A stretch of 64,000 nucleotides of DNA from Cryptomeria japonica (taxonomy: Eukaryota > Streptophyta > Pinopsida > Cupressales > Cupressaceae): assembly GCF_030272615.1 (NCBI RefSeq), contig NC_081408.1, forward strand, positions 615,844,476 through 615,908,475, written 5' to 3'. A program made the position numbers and the translations under genes. Position 1 is the first letter of the stretch; each line of letters begins with the position of its first letter. Below are positions 20,416-31,734 of this stretch, piece by piece. A model generated the notes under the pieces. It was given only the letters and a program-made list of their open reading frames with translations, did no database searches and was not told where the DNA came from.

Positions 20416-22975
20416 ATGACAAGAAATGAATCCACCTTTTCAAAAGCCCCTATGTTTGATGGTGTCAAATATGCCTTTTGGAGTAGAAGGATGGAAAACT
20501 ATTTGTCTTCTCTAGGTTATGATGTATGGATGTCGGTTGTGAATGGGTATACCATCCCTAATAATCCCCCTACTGATCTAGATGCTAAGAGGGAATATGA
20601 GAATAATGCTAAAGCTAAGAATGCCATTCTTAATGGGTTGTCTGATAATGAGTTTGTTAAAGTTATGCACTACTCCTCTGCCAAGGAAACTTGGGATAAG
20701 TTGCATAATATATTTGAAGGCGATGCTAAAATCAAGGAAGCCAAGTTGCAGACATTGAGAGCACAGCTTGAGGGTTTGAAGATGAGAGATGAAGAGAATA
20801 TTGTTGACTATCTCCAAAGAATTTATGAAACAACAAACACCATTAGAGGGCTTGGAGAAGAAATAAAAGGTGAGGTGATAGTGAAGAAAGTACTTAGATC
20901 TCTTACATCTAAGTATGATACAAAGGTCTCAGAAATAGAAGAAGCAAAAGAGCTTAAAGTCTTTACAATGGATGAGTTGTATGGCTCTCTAACTGCTTAT
21001 GAGATGAGGACTGTCGGTACTGATGTTGTGAAGAAAGAAGTTGCATTCAATATATCAAGAAAAAGAAAAGAAGAATCTGCTCATGATTCAACCGGTGAAG
21101 ATTGATGACATCATGGAAAACTTTATCAGAAGACTCAAGATAGGTTCAGGCAAATACAAAGGCAAGATTCCTTTGAAATGTTTCAACTATTGAAATATTG
21201 GACATTTTGCTGCTAAATGTCCTTATGGTGACAAGAATGAAGATGATCAATCAAGTGGTAGCAGATCATATAGTAAGGATAGGAAGAAAAATGTCTATCG
21301 GCATGGTAGAAGAGACTACCGGAAGTAGAGCAATCCTTACACACATGAAGATGATACTACAGATGAGGAAAGTGCCTCAGATGACTGCTGCAGTGGAGAT
21401 GAAGTCAGAGAAAACCTTTTTATGGCTCAAGAGATTCTTGTACCTAAAGAAGCAGAAGAGGAAGAGCAAGAAGGAGAAGTAGACCTTGAAGCAGAACTCA
21501 TTAGTGCCTTAGATGAACTAAAGAAAACAAGAAGAGATTTGAAGAAGGTAAAAAGGGCTACAGCTGAAGAACAAGAGTTGATGGAGCAATCTCTTGAAGA
21601 GTCCAAGAAATTTATTGCAGATCTAAAACTCTAGTTGGAAGAGGCCAAGACAATGTGTGAAGTCACTAGTACCGGTCTAAGTGAAAAGGAAAAGGAACGT
21701 CATAATCTAGAAGAAGAAATAGTGAAACTCCGGAAGGACTTAGAGAAAAGTCAGGAAGAAATAAAAGTGAGAAGCAAATATGAAGGCAACACTGAAGCCC
21801 TGGAAAAGATGTTGAGAAAATAGAAGTAATCTAAAGATACCGGTGGCTTAGGTTTTCAATTGTTGACATTTGCATGAAGATTGCATTAATGATATGTCAT
21901 GTTTTCATTGATGTCAATTAACCGGTAATGATATTATTGATATTGTTGTAATATTGTTACTATAACTGGTAGGAAGAATTTGTGGAGTGAATCGGTAACT
22001 GATGTAAACCTTATCTATTGATGTAACCAGTAAACCCTACCTATTGTTTTCGATAGACCCTAACCGATTAAGTTTGGTGGATTGGTTATATCAGTTTATG
22101 ATCTGATGATGAGCGGTAATGATTATGACACATGATTATTGTATGAAGACAATTTCAAGAGATTTTGAAAGAGGTATTACATTGTTAGTTCTAAGTTTAC
22201 TTTGAGAGATTGATTTTTGAGATCGGTGAAGTTTGTATCACTTTTTCTATCTACTGATTCACCCCCCCTCTCAGTAGTGGACCGAATACTTATTCTTTCA
22301 TCATACCATCATTCAAGAAGGTCAAAGTTCAAACAAAAAAGACACATCCGATAAGGAGATACAATTCACTTATTCAAATGAAGGTGAAGAGATGAAGACA
22401 TTTATGGTAAGCAAGGATACTGACAAGAAGACATATGCAGATGCTTCTAGAAACTGCCACACAAACCGGTATACTCAATCAATGAACCAGAGACCATACT
22501 CAATGCACCAACATGTAGATGTAATGAGAAATGATACTATTGATCATGAAGGATTCACAAGAGTTAGAAACATGAAAGGAACACCCCCAGTGAGGCAGTC
22601 ATTTGCAGGTTCACGACAACCTAACTGGTGTGTTTCAAATTTTCATGGTTATTGTCACTGGTGTAATAAGTTTGGTCATAGAATGGCAGATTGTAGAAAA
22701 ATGAATGTCAACCCTAGTTTTGAGAATAGAAACTCGTTTGTTGCATTACAAAGTACAAATGTCACATGTCATAATTGCAATGAGTTTGGTCACAAGAGTT
22801 ATGGATGTAGGAGTAATATGCAAATGTCCTACAAGAATACACTGAATACATCTTATAGTGCTAATGTGAAATGTTATGTGTCAAAATTTTGGTCACATAG
22901 CAAGGTATTTTAAGCTGAGAACCAACAAGAAAAAGGAAAAAGTACCGGATGAGAAGTTAGAAACAAATCAGAACA
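20416..22975 (+). pseudogene. Copia B gag, split by solo LTR2
   Basis: The ATG at 20416 is chosen because copia C aligns from the same Met (MTRNESTFSKAPMFDGVKYA). The N-terminal copia gag domain is clear (FWSRRMENYLSSLGYDVW, KETWDKLHNIFEGDAKIKEA, LQTLRAQLEGLKMRDEEN). A frame change at about 21105 leads to a first knuckle, CFNY-stop-NIGHFAAKC, in which the second Cys is Tyr. A coiled coil follows (21420-21830; DLEKSQEEIKVRSKYEGN). Solo LTR2 cuts it at 21861-22303. The second part (22304-22915) has two intact knuckles, CHWCNKFGHRMADC and CHNCNEFGHKSYGC, and a broken third or fourth. Several stops are present. Confidence 0.85.
21861..22303 (+). repeat. Solo LTR2, copia type (443 bp), in copia B gag
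   Basis: It starts TGTTGACATTTGCATGAAG and ends with the CACCCCCCCTCTCAG block followed by TTTCATCA. LTR fragment I (29833-30069) is a relative. The flanking pentamers (TCAAT left, TACCA right) do not match, so the ends or the target are eroded, or the solo LTR arose by recombination between different insertions. Confidence 0.7.
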
Positions 22976-22979
22976 CAAA

Positions 22980-23236
22980 GTGACAGAAGAGGGAAAGAAA
23001 GAAGAGAATCTGGTTTGGGTAGAGAAGGAGAAAAACAAGATAGAGTCTAGCTTGATTGTGCAGACTTATCTACATGCTGAAAGGAGGAATTTGTGGGTAG
23101 TTGATAGTGGTTTATTAAATCACATGACCAAAGACAAGAAAAAGTTCATCAAGCTTGATGATTGGAATGGTGGTTTAGTCTGGTTTGGTGACAACTCCTC
23201 CATCAAGATCAAAGGTCGGGCTACATTGAATATCAG
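22980..23236 (+). pseudogene. Copia B protease, truncated by deletion
   Basis: It reads ENLVWVEKEKNKIESSLIVQ, NLWVVDSGLLNHMTKDKKKF and VWFGDNSSIKIKGRATLNI. The DSG catalytic triad is intact, but the usual CSNHM after it is LLNHM. At about 23234 the frame jumps to the end of RT. In copia C about 1.9 kb of integrase and RT separates the two points. Confidence 0.8.
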
Positions 23237-24128
23237 ATGAAGACAGAGTTTGAGATGTCCCTGCTGGGTGAGTTGTCCTATTTTGTTGGTTTGCAGATCT
23301 CGTAGAAGGAGAAAGGAATTTTCATCTCCCAAACCAAGTATGTGAAAGACATGCTAAAGAAATTTTAAAATGGAGGACAGCAAACTAGTCAGTACTCCCA
23401 TGCGTATCAGTTGTAAGTTGAGAAAACTAGATGAATCACCGGAAGTTGAGAAAACACTGTATAGGTCTATGATCAGTAGTTTGTTGTATTTAACATCATG
23501 TAGACCAGATATTATACAAGTTGTTTGCATGGTAGCAAGATTCCAAGATGCTCCTAAATAATCTCACTTAAATATAGTCATAGGAATATTCAGGTATCTG
23601 CAAGGAACTATCAGCTATTGTCTATGGTATCCAAAGAAAGGAAACTTCTCTTTGTAGGCTTATACTGATGTAGATTGGGTAGGAAGTATTGATGATAGGA
23701 AAAGTACAAGTGGAGGTGCTTTCTACTTAGGAGACCATTTAGTATCATGGCACAATAAGAATTAAAATTCACTGTCACTATCTACTGCTGAGGTAGAGTA
23801 CATAGCAGCTGCTACATGTTGTTCGTGGGTTTTATGGATGAAGCAGACACTGAAAAATATACAGGTAGAGATACCGGAACCTATTCCAATCAGGTGTGAT
23901 AACTCAAGTGAAATCAACATCTCCAAGAATCCAGTAATGCACTCAAGAACGAAACACATTGCAATCAAGTATCATTTCTTGAGGGAGAAGGTAGCAAACA
24001 AGGAGGTCATAGTTGAATATTTTCCAACTGATGAGAAGATTATTGACATATTTACCAAGCCACTTCCTTTGGGCCTATTTGAGTATTTGAGACAAAAGAT
24101 GGGAGTTGTCCCACCATTTGGCAACACT
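23237..24128 (+). pseudogene. Copia B RT end and RNase H
   Basis: The frame starts inside RT at TEFEMSLLGELSYFVGLQIS, so the YVDD box is absent. It continues as MEDSKLVSTPMRISCKLRKL and SLLYLTSCRPDIIQVVCMVA. RNase H follows: AYTDVDWVGSIDDRKSTSGG, SLSLSTAEVEYIAAATCCSW, RCDNSSEINISKNPVMHSRT and DIFTKPLPLGLFEYLRQKMG, the standard end of copia Pol. Four or five stops and one frame change are present. The last 97 codons (23838-24128) are open. Confidence 0.85.
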
Positions 24129-24153
24129 TAAATGCATAGGAGAATACATGATT

Positions 24154-24359
24154 CAGGGGGAGTCAACCATTGCTACTATCTTATGACTTTTGAATCATGA
24201 AGCATGGACACAGGGGGAGAGTGTGTCTTAACCGGATGCAATCAAGGGAGAGATTATTGGTGTTAGACTAGGGTTCCCTTTTCCATTGTTGTCAAAGGGG
24301 GAGATGAAATGGAAAAGATGTTCCTGAGAGATGTTGACATCAATGCCAAAGGGGGAGAT
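24154..24359 (+). other. Multiple polypurine tracts of copia B
   Basis: Four purine tracts of the form CAGGGGGAG or CAAAGGGGGAGAT (24154, 24211, about 24293 and about 24347), the last directly before the LTR. Repeated PPTs upstream of the 3' LTR are a known Sirevirus trait. Confidence 0.75.
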
Positions 24360-26085
24360 TGTTGGAATTGAGTTTTCATTGATGTCAACCAGTATTGCAA
24401 GAAGGCTACTGGTAGAGGTATGTCATCCGGTATGAAGAAGAGTGTACCAGTATGGTGAAAGACAAATAAGGTATTGAGAAGATTAACATGAAGGCTTGTC
24501 AACTGGTATGGTGAAAGCCAAGTATTTATTGAGACTATTAGTGACTTCACTAGTATGAGGTGAGATGCATGTGTGTGTTAGAATATTGAGTGATAACCGG
24601 TAGAGCATAAACCGGTCTAGAGGCTGGTTGCCTATTTATGATGAAGAGGTAGAATGTTAAAGTAATCACAAACCACCGGAGGTGAAGATGTGCTACCGGT
24701 GTAGTGTGCACTACTAGTTAGCAGGAGGAGAAGGTCTCATCAGTAAAGGCATGTATCAGTATGAGTTTGTTGAATGTTCAAGTGTAAACCAACTTTATGT
24801 CAGTGAGATGAGTGTATGACCATTGTGATGGCCATGTGGAGCTGAGGTGACAAACATACAAAGGTCGGTGAAGTCTTCATCGACATGGTTGTTGAAACAG
24901 CTAGTCGACATTAATGAAACAACCAAAAATCACAGGATGGTAACTAACTGATGCATCTTGAGGAAGGAATAATGATAGAGAAAGATCAAAGAGTAGTTGG
25001 TGCCTAGATCGAAGCAAAGAAATTTGACTATAAGAAGACCTAAAGAAGGAAACAACTGGGCTTTTTATGAGTCAACAAATTTCAAGGTAGAATATCATAT
25101 AAGAGATTGCTATCTTTAGCAAGCATGCATTAGATAATGAAAAATGTGTACAGATGCATTCCTTGAGTACAGGTGATCAATCCAAGATAGACTAGATCGG
25201 ATCTCATGCAGATTTTATCGGGTGAAGGAAACCCTAACCGCCCTAAGTTTTAATTGATTCTTGGTGGGAAAGTTCAAGTTTAAATATAATGACTTGAGAC
25301 TGTGATTGTTACTATTGTACAGTAAAGGAAAGTGTGAATTTTTTGTTTGAGAGCCAAAGAGATAAACACTTGAAGTGTTTATGAGCGAAGAATAGACCGG
25401 TAAGGAGAAGCAGGGTAAACTGGTGTAAGGAACAACTGGTGGAGTGTGCATTGAACACAGAGGTGACAAACCAGCATAAGTTGTACCCAATTAAGAGTGA
25501 TCAAGTGTGAGTTGAAAGTGTGAAGACATTGTGAGAGGGGATTTAGAAAAGTTATCAGCAAAGTAAAGTTGCAGAGTGGGTAGAGAGAATACTGATCGGT
25601 AAGGTTGAAACCGACAGAGGAGAATATTGTAAGGTTACAAAACTTCATTTGCAACAGTGATTTCATTTGTACAACTAATTTTTATATTATTTTCACTAAG
25701 TTGAAGCTTAGTGCAGGGATTGTATCTCCTTTAGGTTGTAGCCTATAAATTGTGCAAGGGTTGGTGCTCCTTGGGTTGGTGCCCTAAATATTGTAATCAA
25801 AGATTTATTGTGAGGTTGGATTGGAGCAGAAGATCTCCAGCAATTATTCTCACTGAGGTTTTTCCCACATTGGGTTTTCCTCGTAAATATCTAGTATTAT
25901 GTGATGCATTCTTGTGCATGTGTTATGTTAATGTTTTAGCAAGTCCATTCACCCACCTTGTTTGCACTGTTTGAGTTACTAGTTAGCACTCAGTCTGTTT
26001 TATGTAATACTGGTATCTTCCTTTTGAAGGAAAGGAGTTTAAATCACTGATTCACCCCCCTCTCAGTGATCCATTGTGTCCAATA
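24360..26085 (+). repeat. 3' LTR of copia B (1726 bp)
   Basis: It starts TGTTGGAATTGAGTTTTC after the PPT and ends TTGTGTCCAATA, where the 5' copy has CAACA. It contains a two-unit minisatellite (about 25710-25790) and the block GAGGTTTTTCCCACATTGGG followed by TTTTCCTCGTAAAT that is shared by all related copia LTRs here. Confidence 0.85.
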
Positions 26086-26440
26086 GTTTTAGCCCATGGT
26101 TTTGTAATATCGTTTGACGGTTTTATGTAATGTATCTCCTATTTATGAGGTGTGTGAGATAGAGGTTGTGTGTAAGAGTATAATGGCTATTGAGTTACCT
26201 TTGAATCTCTGGTTGCTGATACTCCTATGATAAGATTTCTCTATAAGTATAGTGTAATATGTTACTGATTCCTGATTAATATATTGGGCGAATTTTGAAG
26301 TGTGGGTTTTTTCTCTTGAAAGAGTTTTGCCTATGTAAATCACTGTGTTGTGGTATGCATGCTATTTGTGTTAAGTTTTTTTAACTATTGTAACTATCTA
26401 TAAAAAAATTTGCATTACCCTCCTCTCAAGGTTAGTGTAT
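26086..26440 (+). repeat. Possible old copia LTR end
   Basis: It shows a weak, ordered resemblance to the final part of the copia LTRs: GTGGGTTTTTTCTCTTG, GTAAATCACTGTGTTGTGG and CATTACCCTCCTCTCAAGG near 26415 in place of CACCCCCCTCTCAG. No ends are defined and no coding frame is seen. Confidence 0.35.
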
Positions 26441-27250
26441 GAAGTTGTTATGCTACTTAACTTCCTTACATCTTTAAAGTCACTCTAATAAAGTTTAGGC
26501 CTTCTAGTGGTTGTGGCTCTCGACTTCAAGAGCCAATTGGTATTGATATTCTTCTTACAAGACTCTTAATTATAATTTTAATGAGCTTGTGTTTTCTCTA
26601 TAGTGGTGTTGGCATGTGCAGGAGGATCCAAATCCTTAAAAACTTTATCAATACCTTCAAGATCTAGTATGATAATTACTTTACCATCATTATCCCTAAT
26701 ACTCTTTGTCTCCTTGTTAAAATGTGAAGTAGATGCAAGAACAATTTTTTTTTTCTAGAGTAGCCACTAGGAAGGATGAGACTAGATAAATGTGACTGTT
26801 GAGGAGTTGAAGCATGCCTAGTGATGATGACTATTCCTTAGTCCTTTTGAGAAATCCGGACATATCAACATGTCCTATCTCTGTATCCTTGATTTATTCA
26901 ACATTTGAACTCATTGAAGAAGATGGGATAGAATTTTGGTATTTCTAATATTTGTATTTTATCTTCTTGTATGGTGTGGTGGCTGTTTCTCCAGTCCTCT
27001 AAGCTTGATCTGCAAGATTGAGGTCTAGAAGATCGAGGTGAAAAGACCATAACCTGATAACATCTTCATGTGAAGAAAAAAGCTCCATGGTATTCCTCTG
27101 AGATGATAACACTGTAGAATCAAGAGCAAGATATTGACTTATTGATTTGGGTAGATCATGTGTGCAAACATGGATAACTGACACAAAGAGGTGGATATGA
27201 TAGGTAGGGTCAATGGTGGAATCATGAGAGAGACAAGAAACACAAGGTGA
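26441..27250 (-). pseudogene. Unidentified decayed coding stretch
   Basis: The minus strand from about 27240 holds one reading frame of protein-like composition with only a few stops: DPTYHIHLFVSVIHVCTHDL, HEDVIRLWSFHLDLLDLNLA, IGHVDMSGFLKRTKE and LGMLQLLNSHIYLVSSFLVA. A frame change in a run of A at about 26750 leads to LASTSHFNKETKSIRDNDGK, VIIILDLEGIDKVFKDLDPP and AHANTTIEKTQAH, then NINTNWLLKSRATTTRRPKL. I do not recognise the family. It could be an element Gag or a decayed host exon. The only clearly open part is 26999-27184. The palindrome array lies just upstream. Confidence 0.35.
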
Positions 27251-27288
27251 TGAATGTTAATTTTAGGAAAAATGCCAATAAAGGTGTG

Positions 27289-27912
27289 CAATCAGGTCAT
27301 AGAGATCCAATTGCAAGTCTTATAGAATGTATGGTGAATATGAAATCAGGTCTCTATGATCCGATTACAAATAGGTAAAAATTTTAAAACAACATTAAGC
27401 AAGTTATAAGACAACTTGAAGATGTAATCAGGTCTCTAGGACCCAATTACAAATCATTTTATTACCTTAAGATGTGGGAAAAATAATTTTAATCGGGTCC
27501 TTGAGACCCAATTACAAGTATCTTGAAATGATTCTAATATGGGTGTAATTAGGTCTCAAGGATCTAAATCAATTAGCAAGAATCAACATGTAATCAGGTA
27601 CTTGAGATCCAATTAGAGTTATTTCAATTGCTTGGGATAAGCAGTGTGGTGTAATCAAGTCTTGAAGACTTGATTACAAGGCAAGAATGGTGTGAAATTG
27701 TAATCGAGTCTTCAAGACCTGATTACAAGGGAAGATTGATGCTTACATTGCAATCAATGATAAATACCAATGTGTAGTTAGTTTTCATATACCCAACTAT
27801 AGGGTAAAACTCTATGCAATACAAATATGTAGTTGGGTATATGAAACCTGACTACCATTGAAATTGAAGAAACTTTAAACGGTATGCCACTGGGTTTCTA
27901 AGACCCGAATAC
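27289..27912. repeat. Array of short imperfect palindromes
   Basis: Eleven or so imperfect palindromes of 25-30 bp, spaced roughly 40-80 bp apart. Core forms: GTAATCAGGTCTC...GAGACCCAATTAC at 27351, 27429, 27490 and 27591; GTAATCAAGTCTTGAAGACT at 27651; GTAATCGAGTCTTCAAGACC at 27699. Shifted versions are GTAGTTAGTTTTCATATACC (about 27776) and GTAGTTGGGTATATGAAACC (about 27830). Sequence between units is unrelated. Arms vary while pairing is largely kept. Confidence 0.75.
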
Positions 27913-29186
27913 ATATTGATTTAAAATGCTTGATCAATGGGAAACTAATAATAAAACTATAATTTGAAACCCTAATTGGCAAATAAAAATAACAAAGACA
28001 AAAACCCGAACATATAAACCCTAGTTCATGGGGCATAAGATGAAAAACCACTAAAGCAATATCACCATCAAATTAAAACCCAATAGATATGAGCTACCAA
28101 GAAAAAAAGATCAAAAATAAAGAAAAGAAGAAGAATACTTACCTGAGTGATGGAGGAAGAAAATAAATCCACCAAGGCGGTAATCTTCTTCAGTGAAAAC
28201 ACAAAGAATAGAGGCATGAAATGCAAAAGGATAGCTATGAATTGCAATGTCAAAACAATAACTCAAATCACATTTTTAAAGTCAAATAAGAGTTATAAAA
28301 TGATTTTGTTTACAACACTCAAAAACAATAAATGCATCTAAGATTTATAATTGGGTTTGAAAAAGAACTAAAAATTGCAATTCGGGCCTTGAAACTCATT
28401 TTGCAAATGACAATGTAAAACAACTTGCAATAGAAACTTAAAGACCTAATTTGCATGGAAGATCAAACAGATGACTAAAAAGTAATAAAGACTAATAAAA
28501 TGAAAAATCTAATTTCAACACTTCAAGAACAAACAAGTGAGAAGAAATTCATAATAGGACATATGATTTAAACATCACGTAAAGTATCTCAGAATATGCG
28601 AATTGCAATTTGAGTAAAATTGTAGGGATGTGGTCTCATTTTCTCATTGTTAAAAAATGAAAACAACAATGGTAAACATATACTATGTGTTTGATGAATG
28701 CTTGGCACTAAATTATTGTGAATAATGGTTTTTGTGTGTGTTATCACTGTCTTGTACTAATGTGCCATAGGAGCATGAAGACAAATGATGAAATGAAGAG
28801 TTATGTTGTGCTAGTCATCCTTAATCCAAGGAAATGAATTGAATGTGCACACACGTGGAATAGTCAGGAGTAGAAATGGTCAAAGTAGAAGAAGAAGAGT
28901 CTTTGCGGAATCTACCTCCATTGAAATACATTTTTAATTTGAATCATTCTATTGTTATTCACCACACTTTCAAAGTGATGGAAAGAATTTCATTTATGTT
29001 TTGTGGTAACTATTCAATAAAGGAGCTTCCTCTGTAGTGAGCTCCTATAGTTAGTTTTGTTCTTTCTGTTGAATAAGTCGCCTGTCTTCAACATGAGTGA
29101 CAGGTAGTTAGAAGTAAATAAAGGATAGTTAATTTTTAACTTCCTCCTTAGTGTTTAAATAGAGATCTTCTATCCAATGTAAATAT
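27913..29186. other. AT-rich region without a recognised gene
   Basis: No domain or repeat is recognised. On the minus strand a perfect plant-type splice donor, CTCAG|GTAAGTATTC, lies at 28142/28143, after an open stretch ending KKITALVDLFSSSITQ (28068-28253 frame). With no acceptor or exon partner identified this stays a sequence observation. Confidence 0.4.
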
Positions 29187-29831
29187 TGATGAAAATAGGG
29201 CAGACAACTAAGAGAGGGGGGGTGAATTAGTTGTCACCAAAATTTTGTAACAACTTACTTTAATCATAGATTTGATAATTAACAATGAAAGCATAAATCA
29301 ACAACACAACATGAACACACATAACACCAATATTTTTGATGTGGAAAACCTGATCAAGGGAAATACCATCATGGGAACCTACCCACAATATGATGATACC
29401 ATGTTAGAAGTATATGAAATATTTCAATTGGGAATGCACGTGCATTCAGGCACACTGCCTAGAGCTCACTGCTCAAAAACAAAAAAGCACAACAACCCTA
29501 AGAAGACTCACTATCTTACAAACACGTTCAAATTATATCAGGAAGATCATGAACTAAAAAAATAACATCTCCTCATGCTTGGTTACAGTTTCGATTAAGC
29601 ACATATAACTTTTTCTTCTCACACTTTTGCTCTACCTCCAAAAGATCAATACGTTATTCGCACACCAGACTCATTCACAACACAACACCCCACACTAAAT
29701 TACAAAGATATTACATTTATCTATACATGACATCAATATTGGATCAATATCATCAAGGTCGGCTCAACACATATCTCGTAATTACAAAAATATAACCACA
29801 CACGCTGCAAGATCATATGCGGACCAAAACA
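29187..29831 (-). repeat. Copia-type LTR H (about 645 bp)
   Basis: Minus strand TGTTTTGGTCCGCATATG to CACCCCCCCTCTCTTAG followed by GCCCTATTTTCATCA. The C-rich end block marks it as a copia LTR. No PBS follows, so it is a solo or broken LTR. Flanking pentamers do not match. The open frame 29272-29565 inside it looks accidental. Confidence 0.55.
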
Positions 29832-29832
29832 A

Positions 29833-30069
29833 TGTTGGCATTTGCATGAAGATTGCATTAACAATATGTTATGTTGTCATTGATATCAATTAACTAGTAA
29901 TGATATTGTTGATATTGTTGTAATATTGTTACTGTAACCAATAGGAAGAATTTGTGAGGAGAACTGGTAACCGATATAAACCTTATCTATTAATGTACTT
30001 GGTAAACCCTACCTGTTGTTTTCTATAAACCCTAACCAATTAAGTTTGGTCAATTGGTTATATTGGTTT
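29833..30069 (+). repeat. LTR fragment I, relative of solo LTR2
   Basis: TGTTGGCATTTGCATGAAG and the following 230 bases align with solo LTR2 (21861 onward). The match stops at ATATTGGTTT where the LTR of element D begins. The missing remainder is not found to the right of 55105. Confidence 0.8.
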
Positions 30070-31581
30070 TGTTGAATAGAGAGTACCACTGAGAGGGGTG
30101 AATCAGTGGTTCCTAATCTCTTTTACTTTCAAATAAACTTCTGAATATCATTTATTCACTTAAACACTAAACAATCATACCGGTAGAACAAGAAAGAAAT
30201 CCAAAGAGATCATTCACACAAATGTAGCTCCCAACGCTAGATTTATGAGGAAAACCCAATGTGCAAAAAACCTCGATGAGAAAAGATGTTGGAGACTAAT
30301 CTAGCCTCACAGGTAAAACACTTAATTACAAAGATTTAGGGCACCAATCCAAGGAGCACCAACCCCTACACCAAGCTTCAACTTGGTGATTTATATTGAA
30401 ATACTAATTGAATACAATTAAGGATTCTTATTGCAAATGAGTTCTGCAACTCTTTGATCGAATAACTCACTATCAGTTAACAGTCTTTTTCTCCTCCACT
30501 GAATCTCACGCTACCGGTTGTGAGATTACTTTCTCTGATTCTCAGCCTCTATTATCTTTCTCTCCCTATCTCACATAGTCTCTCAAAACTTTGTGTCACA
30601 CTTGGATGTTTCCTACTCTACCACACCTTGCTGGTTAGGCTCAAATGCAAAACTATAGTTATGTCGGTAGAATCCTCTCACCGGTATGCTTGCTCACATA
30701 CACTGCAACTTTCTTAGAACTATTTTTGAGGCTTGCAATTATTTTCTTTTACTAACTCTCACTCTCTTTTCTCTTCCTCTTCTTTGCAGCATCAACATGC
30801 TCTGAATCGAGCTCTCCTCTTTTATCCCATGATTTCCCACCAGAAAGCAATTCAAACTTCAGAGTGGTTAGGGTTTCCTCTTCCCGACACAATCTTTATG
30901 AGATCTAATCTAGCTTGTCTTTGATCGATCACTTTTCCTTCAAGGATGCATCTGTACATGGTTTCCATTATCCAATGCATATTTTCTGAAAATAGAAATC
31001 TCGAACAAGATCTCCTACCTTGAAATTCGTCGACACATAAAAACACTTCCGTTGTTTCCTTTTCGAGGTCTTCCTGAATCAGATTTCCTTTTAATTGATC
31101 TAGGCGCCAACTACTCCCTGATCTTCCTCTATCATTGTTTCTTCCTCAAGCTGCAATGGTCAAATACAATCTCATGATTTGTGGTTGTTTCATTTATGTC
31201 GACAGACAGTTTCACCAACCATGTCAATGATGGTTTTACCAACCTCTGCCTATTTGCCACCTTGGCTCCACATGACATCACCATGGTCAATCACTCTTCT
31301 CACCAACACACAGTCAGTTCAGACTTGATCATCCAACAAACTCATACCGGTAAGGTCTTCTTCTTCTACTAACTGGTAGTGCACACTATATCGGTAACAC
31401 ATCTTCTCCTCCAGTAGTTTGTGACAACTTTTAACATTCTGCCTCTTCATCATAAATAGGCAATTTTCCTTCAGATCAGTTTATGCCTTACCAATAAGCC
31501 TTCATTCTGTCTTCTCACACTCATGTGAATACCCATCATGCCGATTGACATCAATGACAACTTAATGCCAAAATGCCAACA
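30070..31581 (-). repeat. 3' LTR of element D (1512 bp)
   Basis: Minus strand TGTTGGCATTTTGGCATTAA to CTCTCAGTGGTACTCTC followed by TATTCAACA. Internal blocks match the LTR of element E (GAGGCTAGATT, TTGGGTTTTCCTCAT) and carry one minisatellite unit. Left flank GGTTT has no partner at 55106. Confidence 0.85.
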
Positions 31582-31734
31582 ATCTCCCCCTTTAGCATTG
31601 ATGTCAACTTCTCGCAAGACACTCTATACCGGTACATTTCTCCCCTTTGACACAATGACAAATGGTGTTGTGCACTCGCCCTTTGATCCTTACCAAGCTC
31701 CCCCTTTGACCACTATCAACTCCCCCTGAACCAC
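31582..31734 (-). other. Polypurine tracts of element D
   Basis: Minus-strand AAAGGGGGAGATTG directly before the LTR, with further GGGG(G)AG-type tracts at about 31643, 31700 and 31722. Confidence 0.75.

Larger units (their letters stand above)
19747..26085 (+). mobile_element. Copia element B, Sirevirus-like, internally deleted
   Basis: It holds a partial 5' LTR, PBS, gag split by solo LTR2, protease, then a direct jump to the end of RT with RNase H, several polypurine tracts and a full 3' LTR. Integrase and most of RT are deleted. The coiled-coil Gag with several zinc knuckles, a PBS near TGGTATCAKAGC and repeated AAAGGGGGAGA tracts before the 3' LTR fit Sireviruses; the lineage is inferred. 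Confidence 0.8.

Noticed and set aside
21856-22308. Target duplication around solo LTR2
   Set aside because: TCAAT and TACCA differ at several positions.
27289-27912. CRISPR-like array
   Set aside because: Units are degenerate palindromes with variable spacing in plant DNA full of retroelements; no cas genes.
29272-29565. 97-codon frame as a gene
   Set aside because: It lies inside copia-type LTR H and lacks any domain.
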